Source: Mesorhizobium sp. J428 (lineage in GTDB: Bacteria; Pseudomonadota; Alphaproteobacteria; Rhizobiales; Rhizobiaceae). From it: 64,000 nucleotides of DNA. The stretch covers positions 248,001 through 312,000 of the forward strand of contig NZ_JAJOMX010000001.1 of the NCBI RefSeq assembly GCF_024699925.1, read 5' to 3'. This document shows positions 60,144 to 64,000 of this stretch, in pieces (the stretch's first letter is position 1; each line of letters begins with the position of its first letter). The translations under genes were made by a program, and so were the position numbers. The notes beneath the pieces were generated by a model, which was given only the letters and a program-made list of their open reading frames with translations, ran no database searches and was not told the origin of the DNA.

Positions 60144-60995
60144 TCAGCTGGCGGCGTAGAGCGGCACGACGCGGTCGCCGAGGCCGGTGAAATGCTCGAT
60201 CCGCCATGGCCTGTCGTCGAAATGCGATCCGGCGAGTTCCGGCTTGCCGAGGAGAAAGCCCTGCAGATAGTCCGCGCCGGTTTCGATCCCGGTCACGAGC
60301 TGGGACGGCGTCTCCAGCCCCTCGAAGATCACCAGCGCTCCGGCCGCCTTGAGGCTGTTCGACAGCCGGGAAAGCAGGTGCAGCGCGGCCGGCTCCTCCA
60401 TCACGCGGCGCAGGAAGGCGCCGTCGAACTTGACGAATTCGGGCGCGACGGCCCTGACATGGTCGAGCGTGGCATTGGCCACCCCAAAGCCGTCGATGGC
60501 GAGCCTCATGCCGAGGCGACGGATCTCGGCCGCCAGGCGCACGAATGTGTCGCGATCCACCGTGTCAGCCTGCGTTATCTCGCAGACGAGCAGCCCTGCG
60601 TCCACGCCGAGGCGTCCAAGGCGTTCCGCCATCTCGTCGAGCTGAGCGACCGACCTGTCGAGATCGGTGTTCACCCCGGGGTCGTAGTTGAAGAACAGCT
60701 CGACGCCGGAAGCGCCGATATTTGGATAATTCTCAAGGTGGAGCGTCTGACACAGCCACTCGACGTAGAACCTCTCCTCCGGCGCGACCTGAGCCAGGAA
60801 TTCGACCGCCGGCACGGCGACGCCCTCCCGAAACACGCGTGCGAACGCCTCGACGGACCGCGCGCGCAGCACGCCGTCGCGGAAACGCCAGACCGGCTGA
60901 TAGGCGGACTTGATGTGGACGTCACGATACCGCGCTGTGCGCAGGCCGATCTCGTCAACCAGAATTTCGTTGTCGAAGATCAATCGACCGGTCAA
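60144..60995 (-). CDS. Degenerate EAL-domain protein
   Basis: A 283-residue single EAL domain. The motif is EAF (SVEAFARVF) and the loop 6 motif DDFGTG is replaced by DGFGVANA; EGLET is kept (IFEGLETPSQLV). Loss of one metal-binding Asp suggests it no longer hydrolyses c-di-GMP and acts as a binding or protein-interaction module. It is next to another EAL gene, 104 bases away and on the same strand. Confidence 0.85.
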   Translation of the reverse strand: MTGRLIFDNEILVDEIGLRTARYRDVHIKSAYQPVWRFRDGVLRARSVEAFARVFREGVAVPAVEFLAQVAPEERFYVEWLCQTLHLENYPNIGASGVELFFNYDPGVNTDLDRSVAQLDEMAERLGRLGVDAGLLVCEITQADTVDRDTFVRLAAEIRRLGMRLAIDGFGVANATLDHVRAVAPEFVKFDGAFLRRVMEEPAALHLLSRLSNSLKAAGALVIFEGLETPSQLVTGIETGADYLQGFLLGKPELAGSHFDDRPWRIEHFTGLGDRVVPLYAAS

Positions 60996-61099
60996 TTACC
61001 CCTCCGCACGCGGCCACTGCGCCAACCGGCGATTGCCGCGGGCGAATATCCCGACGATTTCTTTGCAAGCCGTGAATTTCGATGTTGCAATCCTAGGTA

Positions 61100-63362
<2,263 letters not shown>

Positions 63363-63513
63363 TTCGCGAACCGGCCGGCGGCATCTCCACGCCGCCGGCC
63401 CCTTCCCGATATCGTCTCGGGACATCCGGCTGCGACGAAGCCGTCATTGACAGGCGGCGAGGTGGCGGCGTATCGCCCCGCCCGCATTTCAGGCATTCCC
63501 CGGAGAACGCTGG

Positions 63514-63771
63514 ATGAACCTCCCCGTCGAACTGATCGGCAGCGCGGCCGCCGTCATCACCTCGCTCTGCTGGGTGCCGCAGATGGTGAAGATGTTCCGC
63601 GAGCGGCAGACGGCCGGCGTGTCGCTGATCGCCAACGGCGCCTTCGCCTCCGGCGTTTTCCTTTGGCTAGTCTATGGCATCCTGATCGGCTCCTGGCCGT
63701 TGATCGGCGCCAATCTGGTGACGCTCGCCTGTGCGTTGAGCATCGTGGCTTTGAAGCTCCGTTACGGTTGA
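63514..63771 (+). CDS. SemiSWEET sugar transporter
   Basis: An 85-residue membrane protein with three helices and the PQ-loop motif SLCWVPQMVKMFRERQTAGV. This is the single three-helix unit of the bacterial SemiSWEETs, which dimerise to pass sugars by facilitated diffusion. GGAG precedes the ATG. It is monocistronic here. Confidence 0.9.
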   Translation: MNLPVELIGSAAAVITSLCWVPQMVKMFRERQTAGVSLIANGAFASGVFLWLVYGILIGSWPLIGANLVTLACALSIVALKLRYG

Positions 63772-63840
63772 GGCCGCCATCGGATTGCCATCAAGGCGCA
63801 ATCATGTAGCTTCCGCTGCGGAAATACGAACGGGTTGGAG

Positions 63841-64000
63841 ATGATGGCACGCTGGAGGAACCTGCTGGCGCGTTGGACGGTCCTTGCGATTTTCCTGGTC
63901 CTGTCGACTGCCGGTCTTGCGCAGGACAAGCCGTTGAAGGGTGTGGCGCTGGTCGTCGGCCAGTCCCGCTACGCATCGCTGGCGCCGCTCCCTAACCCGG
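63841..64000 (+). CDS. Caspase-like protein, third paralogue (5' part only)
   Basis: The frame from ATG 63841 gives 53 residues to the window edge: a signal peptide (LARWTVLAIFLVLSTAGLAQ) followed by DKPLKGVALVVGQSRYASLA. This matches the start of the mature domains at 32.4 and 36.8 kb (DKPLRGVALIIG and EKPLRGVALVIG). The catalytic His and Cys would lie beyond the window, so activity cannot be judged. Confidence 0.82.
   Translation, partial: MMARWRNLLARWTVLAIFLVLSTAGLAQDKPLKGVALVVGQSRYASLAPLPNP

Overview
The window is GC-rich alphaproteobacterial chromosome, most likely Hyphomicrobiales and near Mesorhizobium/Phyllobacteriaceae. Evidence for this is the dnaG-rpoD neighbourhood, carA with a YqeY/GatB-like gene, the RpoD N-terminus, HWE-type histidine kinase, MocR and HlyU regulators, and typical rhizobial mosaic palindromes. 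No rRNA or tRNA genes were seen. The assignment comes from recognised protein families only, not from a database search.

Layout. 1-5.8 kb: end of an unknown gene, a ParDE-type toxin-antitoxin pair, an SDR/cupin/HlyU leftward cluster, a TetR regulator divergent from a VOC enzyme with twin operators, and YjbQ and GyrI-like genes. 5.9-10.6 kb: a leftward operon of an M24 peptidase and a TRAP transporter (P, Q, M), divergent from a MarR-like regulator. 10.6-13.8 kb: a citrate synthase divergent from a helix-turn-helix/citrate-synthase fusion, then HxlR and a membrane protein. 13.9-18.2 kb: rpoD and dnaG. 18.4-26.5 kb: MFS, RcnB-like, Na/Pi transporter, MocR, DUF983, an arsR-SRPBCC-DUF1801 operon and yqeY. 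26.8-31.8 kb: carA, ypfJ and a CHASE-PAS-GGDEF-EAL protein. 32.3-39.5 kb: two tandem exported caspase-like/TPR proteins; a third paralogue starts at the right edge (63.8 kb). 39.5-46.1 kb: an AlgJ/AlgI-like O-acetylation pair and carB.

46.3-49.2 kb is an AT-rich accessory island and the most striking locus. It encodes a retron reverse transcriptase with a C-terminal TIR effector domain. Upstream of it a perfect 12-bp a1/a2 inverted repeat, with a promoter-like TTGACA box placed to start transcription at a1, marks the retron ncRNA gene. A complete IS3-family (IS407-like) element of 1194 bp, with 4-bp CAGC target duplications, sits inside that ncRNA and separates its 5' end from the rest. The RT gene also carries a frameshift. 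This looks like a retron-TIR defence system silenced by a recent transposition.

49.5-64 kb: small hypothetical proteins, a lytic transglycosylase, an Ogt-type methyltransferase, heptad repeats at gene ends, an HWE kinase, a ugpBAEC glycerol-3-phosphate ABC operon, a GST, two EAL proteins, an aspartate-type aminotransferase and a SemiSWEET.

Caution on sequence quality: at least six apparent single-locus indels break conserved housekeeping genes (rpoD twice, a MarR-like regulator, ypfJ, ogt, ugpC), and a seventh breaks the RT. Because rpoD is essential, most of these are probably sequencing or assembly errors, and the RT frameshift must be judged in that light.
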